This document shows positions 37,424-45,361 of a stretch of DNA of 64,000 bases, one piece after another. The notes under the pieces were generated by a model that was given only the letters and a program-made list of their open reading frames with translations, was not told the origin of the DNA and did not search any database. The position numbers were made by a program, and so were the translations under genes. The number at the start of each line of letters is the position of its first letter. The stretch's first letter is position 1. This stretch comes from Pedobacter zeae (GTDB lineage: Bacteria > Bacteroidota > Bacteroidia > Sphingobacteriales > Sphingobacteriaceae): positions 788,872-852,871 of the forward strand of contig NZ_JACIEF010000001.1 of the NCBI RefSeq assembly GCF_014196715.1, in the 5' to 3' direction.

Positions 37424-38302
37424 ATGAAACCCAGGTTAGACTATTTTCCAAAGCAGAGCGCAGATGTAAGTGCATCTGATTACAGTTATGGAATTTCCAT
37501 ATTGGGAGAAACTTACCAGAAGGTTAAATCTGATCAAGGGGTTTTTAACTATGCCGATTATTGGAATATCGCAGTGGCATTGGTGAGGCTAAAAACAGAT
37601 GCTGTTTCTGCAAAAGAATATTTATACCAGAGCAAAAAACTAAATGAAAATAATTTTGCACAGATTTTTGAGGAGCTTGGGGGAGGGTTCGATGCATGGG
37701 AATATTGTTTGCTACGGACTGAATATGATGTTATTAAAGCCGAATGTGCTGCTTTGAATGCAAAAAATAATGCATCGATATTAAAAGGCAGTGGAAATTT
37801 ACCGGTCCCTAAAAGAAGAGACAAGGGAAAAGGTGAACTCATTGATCTGCTCAACGGATTGATGGAAAATGATCAGCGATACCGCACTGGAAGCGTAGAA
37901 AACAGATCATATCAGCAGCTGCTCGATAGGGAAAATTTAAGTGTTATCGACGAGCTATATAAAAAATACAATACCTATTTAGGTAAATCGCTTGTTGGGG
38001 AAGCGCACAGTACGGTGATGTGGCTCATCATCCAGCATTCATCGTTGGAGAGCATGGAAAAATACCTGCCATGTATAATTGAAGCAGTTCGTACGCGCGA
38101 ATTGGCTGCCGCTCCCCTTAAGATGCTTCTCGACAGAATTGCATCGATCAGCTATGGTTATCAGTATTATGGTACCCAGAAAGGCGTACCGATGGCATCT
38201 GCAGAAATTATCGGAATGATTAATAAAAAATATGGGAATGTTTATCCGGAAGCGAGAACCGCAGAAAAGTTTAGGTTGGTAACCAACCAGAAAAATTTTT
38301 AG
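37424..38302 (+). CDS. DUF6624-like protein, no signal peptide
   Basis: This 292-aa protein starts directly with polar sequence and has no signal peptide or membrane helix, so it is probably cytoplasmic. Residues about 180-265 match the DUF6624 pattern: YLGKSLVGEAHSTVMWLII followed by QHSS, EKYLPCI, LLDRIAS and YQYYGTQ. The N-terminal half is helical and alignable to the exported paralogue encoded at 44442 (YADYWNIAVALVRL against LADYFNVLFAFLTL). It lies 120 bases upstream of the grasp-with-spasm precursor. Function is unknown; self-protection is one possibility. Confidence 0.8.
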   Translation: MKPRLDYFPKQSADVSASDYSYGISILGETYQKVKSDQGVFNYADYWNIAVALVRLKTDAVSAKEYLYQSKKLNENNFAQIFEELGGGFDAWEYCLLRTEYDVIKAECAALNAKNNASILKGSGNLPVPKRRDKGKGELIDLLNGLMENDQRYRTGSVENRSYQQLLDRENLSVIDELYKKYNTYLGKSLVGEAHSTVMWLIIQHSSLESMEKYLPCIIEAVRTRELAAAPLKMLLDRIASISYGYQYYGTQKGVPMASAEIIGMINKKYGNVYPEARTAEKFRLVTNQKNF

Positions 38303-38422
38303 AAAGCTAGCTGACTTATGTGGGCTTTCTGTTAAATCACGGATTTATTTGATCAATATATTTCAAAAAGGAGTTACCGAAAATCCTGAAAAGAGTAGGC
38401 CTAAATTTTAAAAAAAACAAAC

Positions 38423-38566
38423 ATGGAAAATTTTAAAGCATTTGAAGTTGAAAATCAAGAGATGATTTTTGGTGGCGAATTACAAAAAACAGTATGGTCA
38501 GGAAATGGCGAAAGCGGAACTGACTTTTATGATACTGAAAAAGATCGTGTAATCTACGCCAGCTAA
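38423..38566 (+). CDS. Grasp-with-spasm system precursor peptide
   Basis: This 47-aa peptide has a leader MENFKAFEVENQEMIFGG ending in Gly17-Gly18, suited to cleavage by the C39 exporter. The core of 29 residues is rich in possible ester or amide partners: Thr23, Ser26, Ser31, Thr33, Thr38 and Ser47 as acceptors, with Glu19, Glu30, Asp34, Asp37, Glu39 and Asp41 as donors. There are no cysteines. The gene is directly upstream of the ATP-grasp maturase gene. The A-rich stretch before the ATG is typical for this organism. The linkage pattern cannot be predicted from sequence. Confidence 0.85.
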   Translation: MENFKAFEVENQEMIFGGELQKTVWSGNGESGTDFYDTEKDRVIYAS

Positions 38567-38581
38567 AAGAACCACAGCATT

Positions 38582-38605
38582 AAGCACCACCTAAAGGTGG
38601 TGCTT
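38582..38605 (+). terminator. Attenuator-like hairpin after the precursor gene
   Basis: A perfect 10-bp stem AAGCACCACC/GGTGGTGCTT (38582-38591, 38596-38605) with a TAAA loop is followed by CTTTA. It lies between the precursor stop and the maturase ATG at 38624. It should give partial termination, so more precursor than maturase transcript. Confidence 0.7.
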
Positions 38606-38623
38606 CTTTACCTACGCTCATTT

Positions 38624-39577
38624 ATGGTCTACATCCTATCCGAAAAGACTGACCGATCAACAGATCTTGTTACCGAATGGCTTGTTTATTTAAAAAGCTC
38701 ATTTAAACGGCTTAATGACGAAGAAAGGGTCGAAGCTTCGATTTCGGTTTCAAACAATGGTGTAGAATCCAGGTATTATCAGCCGCGTAAAGTTTGGCAC
38801 AGAAGGGGTAACCTGAATTTCCTGCCGGATGAAATCTATGATCATTATCCAGATCGGACTGCCTTTCTTCGATATTTTACCAGGGAATCGTCCGTATTAG
38901 GCGAATTTTTTGAGAGCAGGTACAGAAAACTTTTAGGCAGGAACTATATTGGTTCCATTTCGCAGGAAAGCCTGAACAACAAACTATTAAATCTTGTACT
39001 CGCTTCAAAAAATGGCTTTCTGATCCCCCAAACATTGGTAACGTCAAATAAAGAAGAGCTTGTTGCATTTTATAAAGAGCATGGGTGCGTGATTACAAAG
39101 GATCTACGGGCACCTGTCAACATCCTGTCGGCCGGCGGGCATATCGTTTCGGATGGCGTTAAACTACTGAATGACAAAATGATTGAGCAACTTGAAGAAA
39201 AATTTGTTCCTGTATTCCTTCAGAAATACGTACAAAAGAAATATGAGATTAGGTCTTTTGCCGCATGTGACAAGATATACTCGATGGCTATTTTTTCGCA
39301 GGGAGATGAATCGACAATGATCGACTATCGAAATTATAACAATAAAAAGCCCAATAGGTGTGTACCTGTAAATTTGCCCCCAATGGTGGAGCAAAACCTA
39401 AGGAACCTCATGGCTGCGATGGAGATGAATACGGGATCATTCGACCTGATCGTAAATAAGGAAAATGAATATTATTTCTTGGAAGTCAATCCCATGGGGC
39501 AATTTCACTGGCTTTCTGAAAGCTGCAACTATCACATCGAAAGGGATATTGCTCAATTTTTAGCAGATGGAAAATAG
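38624..39577 (+). CDS. gwsG: ATP-grasp peptide maturase of the grasp-with-spasm system
   Basis: This 317-aa ATP-grasp ligase is expected to activate Asp or Glu side chains of the precursor with ATP and couple them to Ser, Thr or Lys side chains, as in microviridin-type graspetides. Visible motifs are HGCVITKDLRAPV, EEKFVPVFLQKYVQKKYEIRSF split across the grasp fold, TGSFDLIVNKENEYYFLEVNP with the metal-binding Glu and Asn, and the final GQFHWL. The ATG at 38624 is preferred over an upstream GTG at 38597 inside the attenuator hairpin. Its 3' end overlaps the next small ORF by 11 bases. Confidence 0.9.
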   Translation: MVYILSEKTDRSTDLVTEWLVYLKSSFKRLNDEERVEASISVSNNGVESRYYQPRKVWHRRGNLNFLPDEIYDHYPDRTAFLRYFTRESSVLGEFFESRYRKLLGRNYIGSISQESLNNKLLNLVLASKNGFLIPQTLVTSNKEELVAFYKEHGCVITKDLRAPVNILSAGGHIVSDGVKLLNDKMIEQLEEKFVPVFLQKYVQKKYEIRSFAACDKIYSMAIFSQGDESTMIDYRNYNNKKPNRCVPVNLPPMVEQNLRNLMAAMEMNTGSFDLIVNKENEYYFLEVNPMGQFHWLSESCNYHIERDIAQFLADGK

Positions 39578-39755
39578 AAAGACGGAAGACATTAAGGCAT
39601 TTCTTCCCATCACATTTCATACCTCAAAAATGATAAAACAGGGCTTGCAGCCTCCATTGGTAACAGAAATGATTGATGCAGAACATTATCAGAATAACAA
39701 GACCAACCCACAACAGTTCTATAGACCCATATCGAAGATTTTACGTTTTCAATGA
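39567..39755 (+). CDS. Small 62-aa ORF coupled between gwsG and gwsS
   Basis: The ATG lies 11 bases before the end of gwsG, and the TGA overlaps the gwsS start codon as ATGA (39752-39755). This tiling fits a translated gene in the operon. The product has no signal peptide, Gly-Gly site or cysteine. It contains LPITFHTSKMIKQGLQPPLV and ends with RPISKILRF. I do not recognise it. It could be an accessory subunit or substrate carrier for the maturases. A chance open frame in the gap cannot be excluded. Confidence 0.6.
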   Translation: MENRKTEDIKAFLPITFHTSKMIKQGLQPPLVTEMIDAEHYQNNKTNPQQFYRPISKILRFQ

Positions 39756-40837
39756 GCAGTCCGATTTATTTATTGTATGCCAGTTGCCTACCTGTAATGG
39801 GGATGACGAGGAGTATCCTGTGCGATCTTGAACGGCAGAGTTATTTGCAGATTCCTAACGATCTGTACAGGATTCTGACCGATCACCGTGGTAAGTCGGT
39901 AGCAGAAATTAAAGCTTTTTATGGAAACCGTTATGATGCAACAATAGAAGATTATTTTGCCAGGCTTTCAAACGCAGAGTTTGTTTTTGCCACCGATCAT
40001 CCAGAGCTTTTTCCTGTTTTGGATAGTAGTTGGGATGAACCTTTTGAGCTTACCAATGCAATTATAGATATTGACAACAAAAGTACTTTTGAACTCGAAT
40101 CCATCTTTTACCAATTAAGTTCATTGCACTGCAAGTTCATACAGATCAGGTTCTTCAAAAGTGCTCAGATCGAAGAAATGGGGTCTATTATAGATTTTTT
40201 GAATTCAATGCGCTCGAATTCGATAGGTTTGGAGTTACTGGTTGGGTACAACGAATTATCTACTGAAGCGGATTATCTCTTACTTTTCAAAAAATATAAA
40301 CGCCTCAACAGTTTAATTGTTTATGGTATGCCTGGCGGAAAGGTGATAAAAAGGATTGAACATTCGAGATATTTGGTGTTCACGCCTGTAGACCTCAGTT
40401 CGGAACATCATTGCGGGCATATATCAAAAGAGCTCTTCTCCATAAACATCAAGACCTTTACCGAGGCCTTAAACTTTAATTCATGTTTGAATGGTAAAAT
40501 ATCTATTGATAAAAGAGGGGAAATTAAAAATTGCCCTTCAATGACGTCATCATTCGGAAACATAAAAGATACCAAGCTTTCTCAGGTATTGCTTCATCCC
40601 GGTTATAAAAAAAACTGGAAAATTACCAAAGATCAGGTGCATACCTGCAAATCATGCGAATTCAGGTATATCTGTACAGATTGCCGGGCCTATGTTCAGC
40701 ATCCAGATGGAGACGGCCTTAGCAAGCCTTTAAAGTGTGGCTATGACCCGCAAATCGGCGAGTGGACCGACTGGAGCATCAACCCTTTAAACCAAGCTGC
40801 CTATAGGCATTATTTTGGAGAAATAAGCTTACAGTAA
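39752..40837 (+). CDS. gwsS: SPASM-domain peptide maturase of the grasp-with-spasm system
   Basis: This 361-aa protein has an N-terminal part with the length and strand rhythm of a radical-SAM barrel but without any CxxxCxxC motif. The C-terminal SPASM-like region has cysteines at 245, 261, 299, 302, 308, 311 and 329 (pattern HTCKSCEFRYICTDC, then CGYDP), enough for an iron-sulfur cluster. This is the known character of the grasp-with-spasm SPASM partner. It probably helps bind the precursor or the ATP-grasp enzyme; direct catalysis by radical SAM chemistry is unlikely. It starts within the stop codon of the 62-aa ORF. Confidence 0.88.
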   Translation: MSSPIYLLYASCLPVMGMTRSILCDLERQSYLQIPNDLYRILTDHRGKSVAEIKAFYGNRYDATIEDYFARLSNAEFVFATDHPELFPVLDSSWDEPFELTNAIIDIDNKSTFELESIFYQLSSLHCKFIQIRFFKSAQIEEMGSIIDFLNSMRSNSIGLELLVGYNELSTEADYLLLFKKYKRLNSLIVYGMPGGKVIKRIEHSRYLVFTPVDLSSEHHCGHISKELFSINIKTFTEALNFNSCLNGKISIDKRGEIKNCPSMTSSFGNIKDTKLSQVLLHPGYKKNWKITKDQVHTCKSCEFRYICTDCRAYVQHPDGDGLSKPLKCGYDPQIGEWTDWSINPLNQAAYRHYFGEISLQ

Positions 40838-40928
40838 AAACAAACTGGCCTTTGGCATTTATTAAAGGCAAAAAACATCATTCATTGCGCATGCTTTCCG
40901 GAGCGGAGCAGAACTATAATCATAACAA

Positions 40929-43127
40929 ATGACGTGGATTGACTCTTTCCCATTTTACAAACAGGCAGATTTTAAGGATTGTGGGCCAACATGCCTAAAA
41001 ATCATTTCCAAATTTTACGGGAAGATAATTAATATACAGTTACTCCGGGTGCTTTCTGAAACTACCCGGAATGGAAGTAACCTGAAAAACCTTTCTCATG
41101 CGGCCGAAAACATAGGTTTTAGGAGTTTATCTGTTAAAATCAGCTTCGAGAAATTGAAAACCGCCCCACTTCCCTGTATCGTGCACTGGGACGGGACACA
41201 TTTTGTTGTCTTATATAAGATCGAGAAAAATCATTGCTTTGTAGCCGATCCAGCGCATGGAAAGCTAAAATATGAAAAGTCGGAATTCATAAGCAGATGG
41301 ATCGGGCTGAACTCGAACGAACAGACCCCTGAAGGCATTTGCTTGCTGTTGGAAACCACACCCAAATTTTTTCAGGATGATGATGAGCAGGGGGCAGAAA
41401 ATTACGGTTTCTCCTTTATATTCCGTTATCTTACGCAGTACAAGTCTTTTATTGCAAATGTATTGATCGGCTTATTGGCGGGCAGTGTTATACAGCTGAT
41501 TTTTCCCTTTTTAACGCAGAGCATTGTAGATATTGGTATTAAATACCAGGATATAAATTTTGTTTACCTGATGTTATTTGCCCAGTTATTCCTTTTTTTG
41601 GGAAGAACCTCGATAGAAATTTTCAGAAGCTGGATATTGTTGCACCTCAGTACCAGAATCAATATATCACTGCTATCCGATTTTTTTATCAAACTGATGA
41701 GTTTGCCCATTTCGTTTTTCGATGTAAGAATGACGGGTGATATGCTGCAGCGTATAAATGACCATAACCGTGTTGAAAAGTTGCTCACCACATCCTCTTT
41801 AAGCGTGCTCTTCTCCATCATCAGCCTCATTGTTTTTGGGGTAGTGCTGGCCGTTTATAATAAGTACGTATTTGTCATTTTTATAATAGGCAGTATCATG
41901 TATTTTGCCTGGATATTGTTCTTTTTTAAGAAAAGACGGGATCTCGATTACAAGAAGTTTTCGCAGGTGAGCCAGGAGCAGAGCAAAGTGATTGAGCTAA
42001 TTAATGGAATGCAAGAAATAAAGCTGCATAATGCCGAGAAACAGAAAAGATGGAACTGGGAGTACCTGAGGGCCCGGCTCTTCAAAATATCGATGAAAAC
42101 GCTGGCCTTGGAACAATATCAGTTGGTTGGATCCTCTTTTATCAACGAACTCAAAAATATCCTGATTACTGTACTCTCTGCAAAGTTGGTTATTGAAGGA
42201 GAAATTACGCTGGGTATGATGCTTGCAATTACCTATATCGTAGGTCAGCTGAATTCTCCGATTGCTCAGATCATTACCTTTCTTCGGGAGCTTCAAGATG
42301 CAAAGATCTCGATTGAACGGATATCAGAGATCCATCTGAAAAAAGATGAACTTTCTACAGAGCTGGATAGTGTAACCTCCATTCCGGTAGAAGAGCCGAT
42401 CAGAATAGAAAATCTGTCGTTCCGCTATATAGGATCAAGCAGGCAGGTTTTAACTGATCTTAACCTTGTTCTTCCGCAAAACAAAGTAACGGCAATAGTG
42501 GGGGCCAGTGGCAGTGGAAAATCAACTTTAATGAAACTGCTGCTTAAATTTTACCAGTCTGAACATGGTAAAATTTCTTTGGGCGATGTTTCATTCAACA
42601 ATATTTCACAGCAGACTTGGAGGGCGAACTGTGGCGTTGTAATGCAGGAGGGATATATTTTCAACGATTCTATTGCCAATAACGTAGCCCTGGGTGCCGA
42701 TTATGTGGATAAAGAAAAATTAAAGAAAGCATTAGAAGTGGCTAATATTAAGGAATTTGTAGAAACGCTGCCCCTTTCATTCAATACCAAAATCGGCATG
42801 GAAGGAGTGGGGCTAAGCACCGGCCAGAAACAAAGAATTCTCATTGCCAGGGCAGTTTATAAAGACCCAAAATTTTTGTTTTTTGATGAGGCTACCTCTG
42901 CACTCGATGCAAATAATGAAAAAAAAATCATGCAAAATTTAAACTCTTTCTTTGAAAATAAGACCGTGATCGTTATTGCACACCGATTAAGTACCGTAAA
43001 AAATGCTCACCAGATTATCGTTCTTAATGAGGGCAGGTCAATTGAGGTTGGAACCCACGATGAGCTGGTAAAGGCAAAAGGAGGATATTTTGAACTGGTA
43101 AGAAATCAATTGGAATTAGGTGAATAA
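40929..43127 (+). CDS. C39 peptidase-containing ABC transporter (PCAT)
   Basis: This 732-aa leader peptidase and exporter has a C39 domain with Gln12, Cys18 (KDCGPTCLK), His91 (THFVVL) and Asp107 (VADPAHG). A six-helix membrane domain follows, then an ATPase with Walker A GASGSGKS, signature LSTGQKQ, Walker B FLFFDEATSALD and H-loop AHRLST. It should cleave the precursor at 38423 after Gly-Gly and export the modified core. It is similar along its whole length to the exporter at 1732, so the two peptide systems share an exporter lineage. HlyD follows after one base. Confidence 0.94.
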   Translation: MTWIDSFPFYKQADFKDCGPTCLKIISKFYGKIINIQLLRVLSETTRNGSNLKNLSHAAENIGFRSLSVKISFEKLKTAPLPCIVHWDGTHFVVLYKIEKNHCFVADPAHGKLKYEKSEFISRWIGLNSNEQTPEGICLLLETTPKFFQDDDEQGAENYGFSFIFRYLTQYKSFIANVLIGLLAGSVIQLIFPFLTQSIVDIGIKYQDINFVYLMLFAQLFLFLGRTSIEIFRSWILLHLSTRINISLLSDFFIKLMSLPISFFDVRMTGDMLQRINDHNRVEKLLTTSSLSVLFSIISLIVFGVVLAVYNKYVFVIFIIGSIMYFAWILFFFKKRRDLDYKKFSQVSQEQSKVIELINGMQEIKLHNAEKQKRWNWEYLRARLFKISMKTLALEQYQLVGSSFINELKNILITVLSAKLVIEGEITLGMMLAITYIVGQLNSPIAQIITFLRELQDAKISIERISEIHLKKDELSTELDSVTSIPVEEPIRIENLSFRYIGSSRQVLTDLNLVLPQNKVTAIVGASGSGKSTLMKLLLKFYQSEHGKISLGDVSFNNISQQTWRANCGVVMQEGYIFNDSIANNVALGADYVDKEKLKKALEVANIKEFVETLPLSFNTKIGMEGVGLSTGQKQRILIARAVYKDPKFLFFDEATSALDANNEKKIMQNLNSFFENKTVIVIAHRLSTVKNAHQIIVLNEGRSIEVGTHDELVKAKGGYFELVRNQLELGE

Positions 43128-43128
43128 T

Positions 43129-44124
43129 ATGTCAGAAGAAAAAAAAATCCTTAGGGTTGCGCCACCAGGTGCAGGTGATATTATAATTAAGAAAGCCAAT
43201 CCCACCGAAGTGGAAATAAGGGAAGAAAATGTCCAGGAAATCCTTTCGCAGATACCCTCTCGCATTATTAATTGGAGCAATGCCCTTTTTGTTTTTTTAA
43301 TTCTCTCTATTCTGGTACTGTCTTATACGATAAAATATCCCGATATCATTCAGGTGAATGTTCAGGTAAAACAGAGCCAGCCATTAGTCAGGGTTACCCT
43401 CCCCGGTGATTACAATGATCTGTTAGTAGGCAATGGTACCCATGTAAAGCCAGGCGATTGGATCGGGGTTAAGAGCAACAGCGCAAAAACCTCCGATATA
43501 AAACTTCTTTTAAGCAATATCAATAACACCTTATATGATTCCGAATCTTTCAGCTTTCCGGGTACAAGATTGCCTGGTTTGAATTTAGGAGACCTTCAAC
43601 CTGCTTTTGCCGAATTTCAGTACCGTTATGAAATGTTTAATGCAGAGAAAAGCAAACATCACCTGACGGATTTATTGCATTCTTATTCAGAACTGAAAAT
43701 TAAGCTCAAGAACTGGGTTACGAAATATGTGATCAGCAGTCCGGTTGCTGCAAGTGTGACCATTGTTTCTAGAAATGGTGGTGCACAGGCCGACGGTACA
43801 CTTATTGAACTGAATCCAGATAAACAGTCTTATCCTTTAGCTAGCGGGGAATTAACACAACCTGTGGCCATAAAAATTAAAAAAGGACAGACCGCCAATA
43901 TTAGTTTACCGGCTTATCCAAATAATGACTTTGGTGTTTTAAGGGGGGCGGTACATCAGGTTTACTGGAATGAAAATACAGGCCGTTTTCATGTAGATAT
44001 TAGCTTTACCAAAGGGTTGAAAACAACATTCGGTGAGGTGGTTAACCTCGATCATCCACTAACGGGGACCGCAGAGGTTATTATTGGCGAAAAAAAGCTT
44101 ATCCAGCGTCTGTTTAATCTTTAG
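43129..44124 (+). CDS. Short HlyD-family secretion adaptor
   Basis: This 331-aa membrane-fusion protein starts at the ATG one base after the exporter stop. It has one membrane helix (ALFVFLILSILVLSYTI) followed by KYPD, a lipoyl-like segment (DLLVGNGTHVKPGDWIGV), and a C-terminal beta domain (AIKIKKGQTANISLPAYP). The coiled-coil between the lipoyl halves is only about 60 residues, far shorter than in the adaptor at 3926. It would dock to an outer-membrane channel encoded elsewhere, perhaps differently from a full-length HlyD. Confidence 0.85.
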   Translation: MSEEKKILRVAPPGAGDIIIKKANPTEVEIREENVQEILSQIPSRIINWSNALFVFLILSILVLSYTIKYPDIIQVNVQVKQSQPLVRVTLPGDYNDLLVGNGTHVKPGDWIGVKSNSAKTSDIKLLLSNINNTLYDSESFSFPGTRLPGLNLGDLQPAFAEFQYRYEMFNAEKSKHHLTDLLHSYSELKIKLKNWVTKYVISSPVAASVTIVSRNGGAQADGTLIELNPDKQSYPLASGELTQPVAIKIKKGQTANISLPAYPNNDFGVLRGAVHQVYWNENTGRFHVDISFTKGLKTTFGEVVNLDHPLTGTAEVIIGEKKLIQRLFNL

Positions 44125-44441
44125 TGCAGAAAGGCATGAGCAAGCTGGCTAACAAGTCATGGTAAATCAAAAACGTTCAGGTAAAAGGCGAAAAACGGGA
44201 ACGCCAATGACAGCATAAGACTGAACATACTCAAAATATTTTTTGAAAGATAAGCTACCTGATTTAATATTGGGGATGTTTTTTTATGTTTCAGGATAAT
44301 AAGTAGTGTGATGAGCCGGTATAAAAAACTGCTTACACAGCTGGTTAAATTGCACAAAATGCAGAAAATAACTTACCTTGTATATCATATCAGTTGGTTC
44401 CACTATATAACTTATCAATGCAGGAAATTTCAATACCATTA

Positions 44442-45329
44442 ATGAGAACTATTATGCTGAGTGTTATATTATTTATAGCCTGTAATACGGTTTATGCACA
44501 GCAATCTGGGTTTACCTATGAGGGTTTCGAAAAGGAGATCCTGAAATTTAAACCACAGAAAAAAAATGGGGTTGCTCAGGATAAGTTCGATTATGCCTCC
44601 ATGATCCTGAGTGAAACTAAAAAAGCAACAAAAGATAATCCTGATAATTTTAATCTGGCAGATTACTTTAATGTATTATTCGCTTTTCTTACACTTAATA
44701 TACCTGATGATGCACTTGACATCGCCTATAAAAAATTCAGTTCAGCACCGGGCAGCTGCGAGTATCTTATTGCCTTTAAAGATAAAGTTAACCAGGGTAA
44801 GATATATGACAGAATAAGGCAGCGTTATATGGCAGACCTGGGTAAGTGCAATGGTATACCTAAAGCAGCTGGGTTATCCGCTCAAAAAAATGACCATTCG
44901 GCTAAGTCTCCGCTTGCAAAACAGCTTGAAGATATTTTACAACAGGACCAGAAGTTCAGAACCACCGGTATACCTAATGCAGACTTAGCTTCAAAACAAA
45001 AAAAACTGGATATCAAAAACCAGGAACGTATCGATTCGCTTTTTAACGTATATCAGACCTACATTGGAAAATCGATGGTGGGTGAAAAATACCAGAACGT
45101 GATGTGGATCGTTATTCAACATTCGGATCTTGGCCGGATGGAAAAATATTTACCCGTTATCAGCAAGGCGGTGGAATCGAAGGAACTGCCTGAGCTGAAT
45201 CTTAAAATGCTCATCGACCGTATCTACGCCATTAAATATAAGTATCAGATTTTTGGTAGCCAGGGTGGGGTTAAGCTTGCAGATGAAAAAACAATACAAT
45301 CTGTACGGGTACGGTATAACCTGAAATAG
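44442..45329 (+). CDS. DUF6624-like protein with signal peptide
   Basis: Starting at MRTIMLSVILFIACN (44442) this is a 295-aa protein with a signal peptide cut near VYAQ; an earlier in-frame ATG at 44418 is possible. The C-terminal DUF6624 part reads YIGKSMVGEKYQNVMWIVI, QHSD, MEKYLPVI, LIDRIYA and YQIFGSQ, matching the paralogue at 37424. It is thus an exported version of the same protein, placed after the export genes. Function is unknown. Confidence 0.8.
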   Translation: MRTIMLSVILFIACNTVYAQQSGFTYEGFEKEILKFKPQKKNGVAQDKFDYASMILSETKKATKDNPDNFNLADYFNVLFAFLTLNIPDDALDIAYKKFSSAPGSCEYLIAFKDKVNQGKIYDRIRQRYMADLGKCNGIPKAAGLSAQKNDHSAKSPLAKQLEDILQQDQKFRTTGIPNADLASKQKKLDIKNQERIDSLFNVYQTYIGKSMVGEKYQNVMWIVIQHSDLGRMEKYLPVISKAVESKELPELNLKMLIDRIYAIKYKYQIFGSQGGVKLADEKTIQSVRVRYNLK

Positions 45330-45361
45330 GTAATGCACAAAAAATATAGTGTACGGAATTA

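Noticed and set aside
44157..44357. 66-codon minus-strand ORF between HlyD and the exported DUF6624 gene
   Set aside because: Hydrophobic translation of AT-rich intergenic DNA; no neighbour or motif supports it.
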